The notes under the pieces: generated by a model
The model's input: the letters and a program-made list of their open reading frames with translations, nothing else
What the model was told of the DNA's origin: nothing
Database searches by the model: none
Translations under genes and position numbers: made by a program
NCBI GenBank assembly: GCA_037482215.1
Contig: CP148074.1
Span: 310,001 to 374,000, forward strand
DNA: 64,000 nt
From: Pseudomonas mendocina
GTDB taxonomy: Bacteria; Pseudomonadota; Gammaproteobacteria; Pseudomonadales; Pseudomonadaceae
Direction of reading: 5' to 3'
Part shown: positions 1-9,695 of the stretch, piece by piece
Layout: every line of letters begins with the position of its first letter
Numbering within the stretch: position 1 is the stretch's first letter

Positions 1-1692
1 CGAATAGGCAGCTCAGAAAGATAATCGTTACTACGAGGATACCCTTGATTTCTTCACTGCCGAATAGGCAGCTCAGAAAGTGCTGAGCTGCAAGCCGATG
101 TGCTGGCTCAGCTTCACTGCCGAATAGGCAGCTCAGAAATACGACGACCGCTTCGACTTCCATGCCATCGCCTTCACTGCCGAATAGGCAGCTCAGAAAC
201 GGGTGCGTTCTGCTGTACTGACAGGCCTGAGCTTCACTGCCGAATAGGCAGCTCAGAAATGGGGCTTATGGGTCCTCCCGAGGGGGTGGTGCTTCACTGC
301 CGAATAGGCAGCTCAGAAAAAACCCAAGAGCTCGAAACCGTCCGGCGAGGCCTTCACTGCCGAATAGGCAGCTCAGAAATGAGCATCCAGCACCCTCCAT
401 GCTCTTTGCCACTTCACTGCCGAATAGGCAGCTCAGAAATGCTGTAATCCTCGACCATATCAAGCCTTACACTTCACTGCCGAATAGGCAGCTCAGAAAA
501 TGTCGGAATTGTCGCGCAATGCAACGGCTACCTTCACTGCCGAATAGGCAGCTCAGAAATCTTGGGCTTTCTTCTGCCGCTCAAGCCCGTCCTTCACTGC
601 CGAATAGGCAGCTCAGAAATACGGCACCGTGGGTGATCGTGGCGAGCAGATCTTCACTGCCGAATAGGCAGCTCAGAAAAAATCTTTACTACTGTCCGGA
701 CTGCGAGGCTCCTTCACTGCCGAATAGGCAGCTCAGAAATTGTTAACCTGGTTCGATTGCCTGGTTGGGAACTTCACTGCCGAATAGGCAGCTCAGAAAG
801 ACTTGATCACGTTGACGGTGCGGATCTCGTCCTTCACTGCCGAATAGGCAGCTCAGAAAAAACATTCAAAATACGATTACGAACAGACGAACTTCACTGC
901 CGAATAGGCAGCTCAGAAATAAAGGCGGCGAGAAAGCAGGCCGTTTGGTTTCTTCACTGCCGAATAGGCAGCTCAGAAAAGCGTCCAGATCGCCAGCTTA
1001 GCGTTGGTCTTCTTCACTGCCGAATAGGCAGCTCAGAAAGTTGTGGTGCGCGTAGCCGATGGCGTGGGCGACTTCACTGCCGAATAGGCAGCTCAGAAAA
1101 GAAAACATCGCCGCTTACCGCCAGCACAAGACTTCACTGCCGAATAGGCAGCTCAGAAATCTGCGCCGGTACGAATACTGGTAGGGCCAAACTTCACTGC
1201 CGAATAGGCAGCTCAGAAACACGGGCGCGCCCACCGGAGCACATTACCCGCCTTCACTGCCGAATAGGCAGCTCAGAAAAAAATGACCCTTATCAAATTC
1301 GAAGCTGATCCCTTCACTGCCGAATAGGCAGCTCAGAAAAGTCGCCGCTGGATTGTCTTCGTCATCAAAGCCTTCACTGCCGAATAGGCAGCTCAGAAAT
1401 GGCACCTTGGTATGGCAGCAAGCACAGAGACCTTCACTGCCGAATAGGCAGCTCAGAAATCATCCCGAAAGTACAGCGATCTTGATATAGCCTTCACTGC
1501 CGAATAGGCAGCTCAGAAAGTGGAAATAGTGCGAATTGGGCGCGTGCCTTCCTTCACTGCCGAATAGGCAGCTCAGAAAAAAACCTTCACGGTAGGCGAC
1601 CGCTTCTTCTTCTTCACTGCCGAATAGGCAGCTCAGAAAAACGCCAGTGGTGTTGCCACTGTAGTGCTGAGCTTCACTGCCGAATAGGCAGC
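1..1692 (+). CRISPR. Type I-F CRISPR array, trailer end (29 repeat units, 28 spacers)
   Basis: A 28-bp repeat beginning CTTCACTGCC and ending CTCAGAAA recurs on a perfect 60-bp period, so every one of the 28 spacers is exactly 32 nt. The repeat contains the hairpin CTGCC-GAATA-GGCAG followed by an 8-nt tail, as in type I-F repeats, where Cas6f (Csy4) cuts at the hairpin base and leaves that tail as the crRNA 5' handle. The first unit (1-19) lacks its first 9 bases because the window begins inside it. The last unit (1672-1692) matches only its first 21 bases and then diverges, which marks the leader-distal end. The array is therefore read left to right with its leader upstream of position 1. 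No cas gene is in the window. I saw no duplicated spacer by eye. ORFs called across the array are artefacts of the 60-bp period. Confidence 0.98.
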
Positions 1693-1716
1693 CCACACCT
1701 CGATTCACCAGCACAT

Positions 1717-1745
1717 AAAAAAGGCGAGCTATGCTCGCCTTTTTT
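1717..1745. terminator. Bidirectional rho-independent terminator
   Basis: Stem GGCGAGC / GCTCGCC with a 3-base loop, flanked by six A on the left and six T on the right. It can end CRISPR transcription from the left and the DUF1161 gene from the right. Confidence 0.85.
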
Positions 1746-1758
1746 ACATCGCTCAGTA

Positions 1759-1992
1759 TCAGCCGTCATTGCGCTGATAGATGATCTTCTTGGTGCCGCC
1801 GTCGCAGCTGCCGACTACCATGCTCGGGTCTTTGGAGTCTTCGTTGTTGACGATCTCCAAGGTGTAGCTGGCGACGCCGTTAGCCTGGATTTTGGCTTCG
1901 ATTTCGGCGCGCAGTTCTTCGCAGGGCTTGGGGGCTGCCAGGGCGGCACTGCTGAACAGGGTGAGCAGGGCAAGTGGAATCAGTTTGTTCAT
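1759..1992 (-). CDS. Small periplasmic DUF1161 family protein
   Basis: 77 residues. An N-terminal signal peptide (about residues 1-19, ending SSAALAA) leads to a short mature domain starting PKPCEEL. The core shows the DUF1161 pattern: CEEL near the start, a GVASYTLEIV strand and a VVGSCDGGTKKI segment. The two cysteines, one in CEEL and one in GSCDGG, could form a disulfide. A good ribosome site (GGAG) precedes the ATG. The family is widespread in Pseudomonas but has no established function. The gene lies 25 bp downstream of the aminopeptidase gene on the same strand and may be co-transcribed with it; the terminator at 1717-1745 follows directly. Confidence 0.85.
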   Translation of the reverse strand: MNKLIPLALLTLFSSAALAAPKPCEELRAEIEAKIQANGVASYTLEIVNNEDSKDPSMVVGSCDGGTKKIIYQRNDG

Positions 1993-2017
1993 GTTGTAGC
2001 TCCTTGAATGAAATGAC

Positions 2018-3094
2018 CTACAGCGTCTTTGACTGATGGCTGTTGGCCAGAGTTCGAGGTTGGGCTGCCAGCGCTTCCAGTTTCTGCTGGCGTTTGCTGG
2101 TTGTGAGTCGGCCTAAGTGCTCCACCTTTGCATAAAACACAGGCCAGCTTTGCCCTGCCTCGTCATACAGCCTAGCAAAGGCTGGGATCCATTGGTCGTA
2201 AAGGCCGAACGGCAGCAGTTTGGCGTTGTTGATCGGCGTTTCCACCCAGCCATCGTAGCGGCCGACTCCTTGCCATTGTGTGTCACGCAGATGACGGTAT
2301 TCCTGACGCAGACGCTCGATTTCGGCCTGTTTGGCGGTGCGCATCTGCTGTTCAGGTTGGCCGCTTGCATACAGTTTTTGCAGGCGCTCGCGGGTGGCCA
2401 GAACCAGTTGGGTGAACTGTTCGCGTTGTTGATCGGCATGTGGGTCGGCAGGTGGCAGGTCGTTCTTCGCGCGCCATTGGCGCAGGCCCTCCTGCTCAAC
2501 AAAGGTGGCGAAGGATTCGTTAAAGGCGGTGTCACCGGCGAGGTAGAACTGTTGATGGGCCAGTTCGTGGAAGATCACTGCGATAAAGCGTTCTTCGCTC
2601 CAGCGCAGCATGGTGTTGAGCAGTGGGTCATCGAACCAGCCGAGGGTGGAATAGGCTTCGACGCCACCGACATAGGTATCCAGCCCCTGTTGTTTAAGCA
2701 GGGCGGCTGCGCCACGGGCGCGATTCTGGTCGTAGAAACCGCGATAGGCCACGCAGCCTGCAATCGGGAAGCAGTACAGCTGCGGGTGCAGGGAAAATTC
2801 CGGCGTGGCGAATACGTTCCACAGCACAAACGGGCGTTGCAGGTCGGCATACAGGCGGTAGCTTTGGTTATCCGGCAGGCTCAGTTCGCGGCTGGCAAAT
2901 GCACGCGCTTGCTGTGCCAGTTCCAGTCGCTTTTTCAGGTCGGGCGGGGTCGCTGTGTCGTGTAGCAGCTTATCCACAGGCTGGCGTGCGTTGAGCAGTT
3001 GCAGTTGTCCGCTGGCTAAATGGCTGTAGTAGTTCAGCGTACTGCAGCCACTGAGCAGCAGAACAAGGGTGAGAGACAGCCAGCGTAGAAGCAT
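2018..3094 (-). CDS. Predicted zinc aminopeptidase, lipoprotein (DUF2265 family)
   Basis: 358 residues. The N-terminus is a lipoprotein signal (lipobox LSGC, Cys at about residue 17). Near residue 190 there is a HELAHQ zinc-protease motif (HExxH) with a downstream NESFATFVE segment that can supply the third, glutamate, ligand. These features match the DUF2265 'putative aminopeptidase' family of proteobacteria. The protein is probably anchored in the envelope and faces the periplasm. Substrate is unknown. The gene is followed at 25 bp by the DUF1161 gene on the same strand and is divergent from the small lipoprotein gene at 3178. Confidence 0.85.
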   Translation of the reverse strand: MLLRWLSLTLVLLLSGCSTLNYYSHLASGQLQLLNARQPVDKLLHDTATPPDLKKRLELAQQARAFASRELSLPDNQSYRLYADLQRPFVLWNVFATPEFSLHPQLYCFPIAGCVAYRGFYDQNRARGAAALLKQQGLDTYVGGVEAYSTLGWFDDPLLNTMLRWSEERFIAVIFHELAHQQFYLAGDTAFNESFATFVEQEGLRQWRAKNDLPPADPHADQQREQFTQLVLATRERLQKLYASGQPEQQMRTAKQAEIERLRQEYRHLRDTQWQGVGRYDGWVETPINNAKLLPFGLYDQWIPAFARLYDEAGQSWPVFYAKVEHLGRLTTSKRQQKLEALAAQPRTLANSHQSKTL

Positions 3095-3177
3095 GTTGGG
3101 TTTTCCGTGGTGGGGTGCGCATTGTGGTGGGCGGCGCTAAAGCCTACCCTGATCTTCAACCCATGTTGGAGGTGTGC

Positions 3178-3597
3178 ATGCGATTTCTGGTTCTGTTGCT
3201 GATGACGTTAACGCTCGCCGGGTGTGCTTCAACGCCGTTGCCGCCCCATGATCCGGCTCAGGCGTGGGTGACGATGCACAGTTCGGGTGGCAGTTTGTTG
3301 ATGGCAGATCGGCTGGACAATAAGCGCTGGCCGGATGGTCGCTATTATCAGCTCATGCCCGGTGAGCATGAGTTGCAAACCCGTTTCATCTTTGATGTGT
3401 ACAACGGTGGTTTTGCCGGGCTGACAGAGCCGTATCAGGTCACCTGTTTTATTAAGTTTCGCTACGCCGATTTCAAGGCTGGGCAGCGCTACCGCTTGGA
3501 GGCCAGGCCTTGGATGATGAAGGCGCAGGCGTGGATGTATGACGAGCAGCGCAATGTGTTGGTCAAGGGCAAGATTGATCGCTGCGGGGTGTTTTAG
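3178..3597 (+). CDS. Small lipoprotein of unknown function
   Basis: 139 residues from the ATG at 3178. This start is chosen over an in-frame upstream one at 3115 because it puts a lipoprotein signal at the N-terminus: MRFLVLLLMTLTLAGC, with lipobox LAGC. The mature part is polar, with an aromatic-rich central stretch (YYQLMPGEHEL ... FIFDVYNGG) and paired cysteines (VTCFIKF and DRCGVF). It resembles small Pseudomonas lipoproteins that describe an all-beta domain, but I do not recognise a named family. It is divergent from the aminopeptidase gene and followed by REP repeats. Confidence 0.75.
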   Translation: MRFLVLLLMTLTLAGCASTPLPPHDPAQAWVTMHSSGGSLLMADRLDNKRWPDGRYYQLMPGEHELQTRFIFDVYNGGFAGLTEPYQVTCFIKFRYADFKAGQRYRLEARPWMMKAQAWMYDEQRNVLVKGKIDRCGVF

Positions 3598-3645
3598 GCG
3601 GGTGCTTTTCGTGGCTGAGGCAACCCCTACAAATAGCTGGCGAGT

Positions 3646-3810
3646 CCTGTAGGAGTGGCTTTAGCCACGAATGAAGTGCACGTCGCAGCGGCCTTATTCG
3701 GGCTTAAGGCTTCACTGCCCGCGCCGCCTGTTGTGCCGTTCCCCGGATTACGCCTGCGGCTAATCCGGGCTACGAATCAGACCTGTAGGAGTGGCTTTAG
3801 CCACGAATGA
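3646..3810. repeat. REP cluster: two identical 29-bp direct copies around a third palindrome
   Basis: The 29-bp block beginning CCTGTAGGAGTGGC and containing the palindrome TGGCTTTAGCCA occurs identically at 3646-3674 and 3782-3810. Between them (about 3742-3774) lies a different palindrome, CCCGGATTA ... TAATCCGGG. Both are typical Pseudomonas REP elements. They fill the convergent gap between the lipoprotein and flavin oxidoreductase genes. Confidence 0.85.
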
Positions 3811-3820
3811 TGTGACGGCT

Positions 3821-4825
3821 TCAGCGCTTCCCGGCCAGCTCGGCGAGCAGGTCGAAGCTGTGCAGGCGGTCGGCGAAGTCGTACATATCGCAGGTGAAGA
3901 TCAGCTCATCCGCGCCGGTCTGTTCCAGGATCATTTCCAGTCGCTTACGCGCTGTTTCCGGCCCGCCAATCACGGCCATGCCGAAGAAGTTGCTGACACC
4001 TTCGCGCTCATGGGGCAGCCACAGCCCTTCCATACTCTGCACTGGCGGGCGCTGTTTCAGGCTGTGCCCGCGCAGCAGGGCCAGAATGCGCTGGAAGGCA
4101 GAAGTGGCGAGGTATTGCGCTTGCTCGTCGGTGTCGGCCAGCAGCAGCGGTACGCCGAGCATTACGTAAGGCTTATCGAGGACTTCGGACGGCTGGAAGT
4201 GATTGCGGTAGATGCGGATCGCCTCGTGCATGTAGCGCGGCGCGAAGTGTGAGGCAAACGCGTAAGGCAGGCCTTTTTGCCCGGCCAGTTGCGCGCTGAA
4301 CAGGCTGGAGCCAAGCAACCAGATGGGCACCTGTGTGCCGGTACCGGGCACCGCGATCACGCGTTGATCGTCCGTGCGCGGGCCGAGGTAGCGTTGCAGC
4401 TCCTCCACATCTGCCGGGAAATCATCTGCGCTGCCGAGGCGATCACGGCGCAGCGCCTGTGCGGTGAAATGATCGGCGCCCGGTGCGCGCCCCAAGCCTA
4501 AATCAATCCGCCCCGGATAGAGCGTGGCCAGTGTGCCGAACTGCTCGGCGATCACCAGTGGTGAATGGTTGGGCAGCATCACCCCGCCGGAGCCGAGGCG
4601 GATGGTGCTGGTGCCTGCGGCCAGATAGCCGAGTAGCACGGAGGTGGCTGAGCTGGCGATACCGTCCATGTTGTGGTGTTCCGCCACCCAAAAGCGCTCG
4701 AAGCCGAGACGCTCGGCGTGTTGAGCAAGGGCCAGTGAGTTGTGCAGCGACTGTGCAGCGTCACCGTCGTCACGGATCGGCGCAAGGTCGAGGATGGACA
4801 GCTTGGTTTGCTGAAGGAGGCTCAT
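3821..4825 (-). CDS. Luciferase-like (LLM class) flavin-dependent oxidoreductase
   Basis: 334 residues from the ATG at 4825. The in-frame ATG at 4867 would add an unlikely 14-residue tail, while [17 protein letters not shown] is the usual family N-terminus. The sequence shows the bacterial-luciferase TIM-barrel pattern: an AEHHNMDG motif near residue 48, a [14 protein letters not shown] strand near residue 80, and [13 protein letters not shown] near residue 105. It matches the YhbW/MsnO8-type LLM group (FMN- or F420-type monooxygenases). The substrate cannot be read from sequence. The gene stands alone between REP repeats and trpI. Confidence 0.88.
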   Translation of the reverse strand: MSLLQQTKLSILDLAPIRDDGDAAQSLHNSLALAQHAERLGFERFWVAEHHNMDGIASSATSVLLGYLAAGTSTIRLGSGGVMLPNHSPLVIAEQFGTLATLYPGRIDLGLGRAPGADHFTAQALRRDRLGSADDFPADVEELQRYLGPRTDDQRVIAVPGTGTQVPIWLLGSSLFSAQLAGQKGLPYAFASHFAPRYMHEAIRIYRNHFQPSEVLDKPYVMLGVPLLLADTDEQAQYLATSAFQRILALLRGHSLKQRPPVQSMEGLWLPHEREGVSNFFGMAVIGGPETARKRLEMILEQTGADELIFTCDMYDFADRLHSFDLLAELAGKR

Positions 4826-4926
4826 CGGGGTACCTGTAATACTGTTGATGATGCCGGATTGCATCAATACCTGAGTTTCATAGTAGGGCTTTAAGGGGCG
4901 ATTCCAACCCCTTTGCTTAGATTTAT

Positions 4927-5814
4927 TTAGCCGTTTAGCTCACGGCGTAGCCAATCTGCGAGTAGCTGCGCGCGCTTGTCCATTTGCCTGCCCGGCACCC
5001 ACAGCGCCAGATGAGCAGAGGCCGGGACAAACCCCCACGGTGCGATCAGCCGACCAGCGGCCAGGTCGTCTGCCACCAGTTGTTGCGGTGCAATCGCCAC
5101 CCCTAGCCCGGCAGCCGCCGCCTCAAGCAGGTAATACAAATGCTCGAAACCTTGCCCGAGTTTAAGGGCTGAGGCATCCAGCCCGTTGCTCGCCGCCCAG
5201 CTCGGCCAGGCTTGCGGGCGGGAAATGGTATACAGCAGCGGCTCAGTCAGCAGCGCTGCAGCAGGTGCCTGATGCAGGGCCTCATAGCGACTGAAGCGCG
5301 GGCTGATGACCGGGCCGATTCGTTCTACGGCCAGTTCATAGACCTGCATGTCCGCAGGCCATGGCGGCTCGGCATACCAGAGCGTGGCGTTGATGCCGCT
5401 GCGCCGTGGATTCAGCTCACCTTCACTGGCCGACAGTTGTAGGCGCAGTTCGGGCAGTTCGCGGTTGAGGCGGTCGAGACGTGGGATAAACCAGCGGGCC
5501 AGGAGGCTGCCAGGGCAGGCGAGGACGAAGGGGGCATCGGCGCGATCTTGCTGTAAATCGAGGCAAGTGCTGCGCAGGCGGTTGAACACTTCGCTGCTCA
5601 CATCCCGTAAGCGAATCCCCTGATCTGTGAGTTTAAGGCCGCGACCCTCCTTGCTGAACAAGCTCAGGCCGAGGTGTTCCTCCAGCTGCCTGATCTGCCT
5701 GCTGATGGCCCCATGTGTGACGTGAAGCTCATCTGCAGCGCGGCTTACGCTGCCTAAACGAGCCGCAGATTCGAAGGCGCGTAGCGCATTTAGCGGTGGA
5801 AGGTCCTGGCTCAT
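4927..5814 (-). CDS. trpI: LysR-type activator of the trpBA operon
   Basis: 295 residues. An N-terminal LysR winged helix (about residues 6-65, with [32 protein letters not shown]) is followed by a LysR substrate-binding domain. The gene is divergent from trpB with a 121-bp gap, the classic trpI-trpBA layout of Pseudomonas, where TrpI with indoleglycerol phosphate activates trpBA. The identification rests on fold plus this context. The sequence belongs to the GcvA/TrpI/AmpR subgroup of LysR proteins. Confidence 0.9.
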   Translation of the reverse strand: MSQDLPPLNALRAFESAARLGSVSRAADELHVTHGAISRQIRQLEEHLGLSLFSKEGRGLKLTDQGIRLRDVSSEVFNRLRSTCLDLQQDRADAPFVLACPGSLLARWFIPRLDRLNRELPELRLQLSASEGELNPRRSGINATLWYAEPPWPADMQVYELAVERIGPVISPRFSRYEALHQAPAAALLTEPLLYTISRPQAWPSWAASNGLDASALKLGQGFEHLYYLLEAAAAGLGVAIAPQQLVADDLAAGRLIAPWGFVPASAHLALWVPGRQMDKRAQLLADWLRRELNG

Positions 5815-5935
5815 ATGTGAGTTTTCCTGACAGGTTGTGGCGATCTTATCGCTTTTGCCAAAGGCTGCGCAGCTTTATCCTTGCGCCATTACTCGCGCTT
5901 TACCCGGCCGGGTCTGAATTCACAGGAGAATGTTC
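5815..5935. promoter_or_regulatory. trpI/trpB divergent control region
   Basis: 121-bp gap between the two divergent starts. It is expected to hold the TrpI operators and both promoters. A clear ribosome site, AGGAGA at 5924-5929, sits 6 nt before the ATG at 5936. I could not assign individual operators by eye. Confidence 0.6.
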
Positions 5936-7150
5936 ATGTCGTCCTTCCGCACCGGTCCTGATGCCAAAGGGCTGTTTGGCAGCTTCGGCGGCCAGTATGT
6001 CGCTGAAACCCTGATGCCGCTGATCCATGATCTGGCCGCTGAATACGAAAAGGCCAAGGCCGATCCTGAGTTCCTCAAGGAACTGGCTTACTACCAGCGT
6101 GACTTCGTCGGCCGTCCGAGCCCGCTGTACCACGCTGAGCGCCTGAGCGAGCACTTCGGCGGCGCGAAGATTTACTTCAAGCGTGAAGAGCTGAACCACA
6201 CCGGCGCGCACAAGATCAACAACTGCATTGGCCAGATTCTGCTGGCCAAGCGCATGGGCAAAAAACGCATCATCGCTGAGACCGGCGCGGGCATGCACGG
6301 TGTGGCGACTGCCACCGTGGCGGCACGTTTCGGTATGGATTGCGTGATTTTCATGGGCACCACTGACATCGACCGTCAGCAGGCCAACGTTTTCCGCATG
6401 AAGCTGCTGGGCGCCACCGTGATTCCGGTTGTGGCGGGCACCGGTACCCTGAAAGACGCGATGAACGAAGCCCTGCGTGACTGGGTGACCAACGTTCACA
6501 ACACCTTCTACATGATCGGCACCGTGGCCGGTCCGCACCCGTATCCGCAAATGGTGCGCGACTTCCAGGCAGTAATTGGCCGCGAAACCCGTGCACAGAT
6601 TCTGGAGCACGAAGGTCGTCTGCCGGATAGCTTGGTGGCGTGCATTGGTGGCGGCTCCAACGCCATCGGCCTGTTCCACGAATTCCTTGATGACAAAGAC
6701 GTGAAAATCGTCGGCGTTGAAGCCGCCGGTTACGGCATCGAAACTGGCAAGCATGCGGCCAGCCTGAATGGCGGCGAGCCGGGCGTGCTGCACGGCAACC
6801 GCACCTTCCTGCTGCAGGATGACGACGGTCAGATCATCGACGCTCACTCGATTTCTGCTGGTCTGGATTACCCCGGCATTGGCCCGGAACACGCCTGGCT
6901 GCATGACGTCGGCCGCGTTGAATACACCTCCGTGACTGACGACGAAGCGCTGAAAGCCTTCCACACCTGCTGCCGCTACGAAGGCATCATCCCGGCGCTG
7001 GAAAGCTCTCACGCCCTGGCCGAAGCCTTTAAACGTGCGCCGACCCTGCCGAAGGATCACATCATGGTGATCAACCTGTCCGGCCGTGGCGACAAAGACA
7101 TGCAAACCGTTATGCATCACCTGGATCTTGATCAGCAGGAGAACCACTAA
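5936..7150 (+). CDS. trpB: Tryptophan synthase beta chain
   Basis: 404 residues. It condenses indole with L-serine to give L-tryptophan, using PLP, in the alpha2-beta2 synthase. Visible landmarks are the N-terminal [19 protein letters not shown], the PLP-lysine region [10 protein letters not shown] (residues about 84-93), the [12 protein letters not shown] loop, and the phosphate-binding [10 protein letters not shown] near residue 236. The ATG at 5936 is preferred to the one at 5930, because AGGAGA directly abuts 5930 but is properly spaced from 5936. The stop codon TAA overlaps the trpA start by one base, so the two are translationally coupled. Confidence 0.97.
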   Translation: MSSFRTGPDAKGLFGSFGGQYVAETLMPLIHDLAAEYEKAKADPEFLKELAYYQRDFVGRPSPLYHAERLSEHFGGAKIYFKREELNHTGAHKINNCIGQILLAKRMGKKRIIAETGAGMHGVATATVAARFGMDCVIFMGTTDIDRQQANVFRMKLLGATVIPVVAGTGTLKDAMNEALRDWVTNVHNTFYMIGTVAGPHPYPQMVRDFQAVIGRETRAQILEHEGRLPDSLVACIGGGSNAIGLFHEFLDDKDVKIVGVEAAGYGIETGKHAASLNGGEPGVLHGNRTFLLQDDDGQIIDAHSISAGLDYPGIGPEHAWLHDVGRVEYTSVTDDEALKAFHTCCRYEGIIPALESSHALAEAFKRAPTLPKDHIMVINLSGRGDKDMQTVMHHLDLDQQENH

Positions 7151-7956
7151 TGAGCCGCCTGCAGACCCGCTTTGCCGAGCTTAAGCAAGAAAACCGCGCC
7201 GCACTGGTGACCTTCATCACCGCCGGCGACCCGGATTACGCCACCTCGCTGGAAATCCTCAAAGGCCTGCCAGCGGCGGGTGCTGATGTGATTGAGCTGG
7301 GTATGCCGTTCACCGATCCGATGGCTGACGGCCCGGCGATTCAGCTGGCCAACATCCGCGCGTTGGGCAATGGCCAGAACCTGGTGAAAACCCTGGAGAT
7401 GGTCCGCGAGTTCCGTAAGGGCGAGCAGAACACACCGCTGGTGCTGATGGGCTACTTCAACCCGATCCACCACTACGGCGTTGATCGCTTTATTGCCGAT
7501 GCCAAAGAGGCTGGCGTTGATGGCCTGATCGTGGTCGATCTGCCACCAGAGCACAACGCTGACCTGTGTGATCCGGCTCAGGCTGCGGGTATCGACTTTA
7601 TCCGCCTGACCACGCCGACCACTGACGACAAGCGTTTGCCGGTGGTGCTGGATGGCAGCTCGGGCTTCGTTTACTACGTGTCCGTGGCCGGTGTGACCGG
7701 TGCCGGTTCCGCCACTGTTGAGCATGTGCAGGAAGCAGTTGCGCGTCTGCGTCGTCACACTGATCTGCCGTTGTGCATCGGCTTTGGTATCCGCACACCG
7801 GAGCACGCGGCAACTATTGCCCGTCTGGCCGATGGTGTTGTCGTAGGGTCAGCGTTGATTGATCAAATCGCCAATGCCAGCGACAAGCCGCAAGCCGTTA
7901 AAGGGGTTTTGGATTTGTGCAGCGCTTTGGCTGAGGGTGTACGCACTGCTCGCTAA
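7150..7956 (+). CDS. trpA: Tryptophan synthase alpha chain
   Basis: 268 residues, the usual length. It cleaves indole-3-glycerol phosphate to indole and glyceraldehyde 3-phosphate; indole is channelled to TrpB. The catalytic glutamate lies in [16 protein letters not shown] (about residues 47-62, Glu at about 49), with the second acid (Asp) in this same segment. VTGAGS near residue 181 and the phosphate-binding GFGIRTPEH near residue 211 are also present. It is coupled to trpB by the TAATG overlap and followed by a terminator at 8057. Confidence 0.97.
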   Translation: MSRLQTRFAELKQENRAALVTFITAGDPDYATSLEILKGLPAAGADVIELGMPFTDPMADGPAIQLANIRALGNGQNLVKTLEMVREFRKGEQNTPLVLMGYFNPIHHYGVDRFIADAKEAGVDGLIVVDLPPEHNADLCDPAQAAGIDFIRLTTPTTDDKRLPVVLDGSSGFVYYVSVAGVTGAGSATVEHVQEAVARLRRHTDLPLCIGFGIRTPEHAATIARLADGVVVGSALIDQIANASDKPQAVKGVLDLCSALAEGVRTAR

Positions 7957-8056
7957 TGAGGTGACTTCGGGTGCTTTTTGATGTCGATAGCCGCACGTTA
8001 TTAGACTTAAGAAGTGGCACCTTGATACCAAAATGATAAGCGTTTGGGATATCATG

Positions 8057-8091
8057 GCCCGGCTGTGTACGACGCAGTCGGGCTATTTTTT
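8057..8091 (+). terminator. Terminator downstream of trpBA
   Basis: Stem GCCCGGCTG (8057-8065) with CAGTCGGGC (8075-8083), one mismatch, 9-base loop, then a T-rich tail TATTTTTT. Confidence 0.8.
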
Positions 8092-8186
8092 GCCCGTATC
8101 CCGCCGGCCGTCTTGTTTATATGGAGTTATGGGGCATTCATAACGGCTCCAGACCGCTGGTGTAACAGGTGCAATCTGGTGTCCTG

Positions 8187-9626
8187 ATGTCTGCTTATAA
8201 GAATATAAATGAGGCGTTGGAGACGCCTCAGCCAACTGAATCAGCGCTGAGTCATTTATGGGGCGCGTTGGTTGTTGCGGCCGTCGTGTTCGCTGCGTGC
8301 CTGTTTGGCATCCTGACTCGTCCCCTCGATTTCCTTGCGGCTTTTTGGCCAGCTAACGCCATCCTTCTCGGGTTATTGGTGCGTTGCCCTCATCTTGCAA
8401 CACCGGCCGGATGGGGCGCGGCGTTGGTGGGTTATTTGTCTGCTGATCTCCTGACCGGGGGCGGTTTGGAGATGACCTTGTGGATGACGGCGGCAAACCT
8501 ATTTGGCGTCGTGGCCGGATACCTGATCTTCAGGCGCTTGAGCGTTGAGGATCGCAAGCTGCAGCGTCCACAATCTGTGCTGTTTATGTTTGCTATCTGC
8601 GTGGTGGTTGCGGCTTGTAGCGGAGTTGTGGGCGCAGGCATCACCCCGTTTTATTTCGGCCACGAAGTGTCCATGGGAGTGCTGATCTGGTTTTCCACTG
8701 AGCTGGTCAACAGTCTGGTTGTGCTCCCGGTTATTTTGACAGCGCCAAGTTGGGCGCTGGCTGCGCTGAATCCGGCGCGTTCCATACGTCGTTGGCGATT
8801 GGAGTGGCGTCGGGGAGTGCCTTTGTTGGCGCTATTGGTGTCACTGGCTGCCAGCTTTTATATCGGCGGGCCGGGGGCCATTGCGTTTCCGGTTCCGGCA
8901 TTGCTGTGGTGCGCCTTGAGCTACAGCCTGTTCAGCACGGTTTTGCTGACAATGGCTGTCAGTACCAGCTACTTAATCGCAGTCGCATTTATTGGCGATG
9001 CGATGCATGTAGGCTCTGATATCACGTCTACCGTCTCCATTCGTATGGGGGTCACCTTCCTGGTTTTGGGCCCCATGATGGTGGCCAGCATCAACAGTGT
9101 CCGTGAGGAGTTGCTGCGCACGCTTGATCACGCGGCTAACCACGATGCCTTGACCGGCTGCTTGCTGCGGGCGCCGTTTATGGCGCGCAGTGAGGCGCGT
9201 ATTGCACAACAGAAGCAGCGAGGCATGAGTGCTGCCATGCTGATGCTCGATATTGATCACTTTAAGAGCATTAATGACCGTTACGGCCACCCCATGGGGG
9301 ACCAGGCGCTGCTGGCATTCTCCTCGGCGATCAAGCCTCTGTTACGTAAGCGCGACTTGCTCGGGCGTCTGGGCGGTGAAGAGTTTGCGGTGTTGATGAC
9401 CAGCGTGACGTTTGAAGAAACCATGGCCATTGCTCAACGTCTTTGTGATGAAGTGCGTAAGCAAAAAGTGACGTTAGATGTTGGCGATACCATTTCCATG
9501 ACCGTCAGCATTGGCGTGTGTTGGCAACAGCGGGCGGACCTGCCGTTGCGGCAAATGCTGATCAACTCAGACAAGGCGTTGTATCAGGCCAAGTCAACGG
9601 GGCGTAACAAGGTCGTCAGCCTGTAA
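8187..9626 (+). CDS. MASE1-GGDEF diguanylate cyclase (membrane)
   Basis: 479 residues from the ATG at 8187; an in-frame GTG at 8169 is possible, and neither has a strong ribosome site. The first ~300 residues are a MASE1-type sensor of about eight hydrophobic helices, including RPLDFLAAFWPANAILLGLL near residue 50. A C-terminal GGDEF domain begins around DALTGCLLRAPF. The signature is GRLGGEEFAVL, so the active site is the GGEEF variant and should be catalytic. A product-inhibition I-site, RKRD, lies exactly five residues before GGEEF. It makes c-di-GMP in response to an unknown membrane or periplasmic signal. It stands alone between trpA and the TetR gene. Confidence 0.9.
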   Translation: MSAYKNINEALETPQPTESALSHLWGALVVAAVVFAACLFGILTRPLDFLAAFWPANAILLGLLVRCPHLATPAGWGAALVGYLSADLLTGGGLEMTLWMTAANLFGVVAGYLIFRRLSVEDRKLQRPQSVLFMFAICVVVAACSGVVGAGITPFYFGHEVSMGVLIWFSTELVNSLVVLPVILTAPSWALAALNPARSIRRWRLEWRRGVPLLALLVSLAASFYIGGPGAIAFPVPALLWCALSYSLFSTVLLTMAVSTSYLIAVAFIGDAMHVGSDITSTVSIRMGVTFLVLGPMMVASINSVREELLRTLDHAANHDALTGCLLRAPFMARSEARIAQQKQRGMSAAMLMLDIDHFKSINDRYGHPMGDQALLAFSSAIKPLLRKRDLLGRLGGEEFAVLMTSVTFEETMAIAQRLCDEVRKQKVTLDVGDTISMTVSIGVCWQQRADLPLRQMLINSDKALYQAKSTGRNKVVSL

Positions 9627-9695
9627 GTTAGGCTGACTTGCAGGGGATGTATCGGGTAGCGTCCAATAGACCCAATATTGTTTCCGAGTTGACCC

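Noticed and set aside
100..1714. Several ORFs with repeated LHCRIGSSE, SLPNRQLR or FLSCLFGSE segments
   Set aside because: These are translations of the CRISPR repeat on a 60-bp (20-codon) period; spacers supply the variable parts.
3710..3719. CTTCACTGCC, identical to the first ten bases of the CRISPR repeat
   Set aside because: Only ten bases match and the rest does not, so this is chance within a REP-rich gap.
5900..7147. 415-residue ORF on the minus strand opposite trpB
   Set aside because: A mirror of trpB codon bias; His/Val/Gln-rich composition and no family resemblance.
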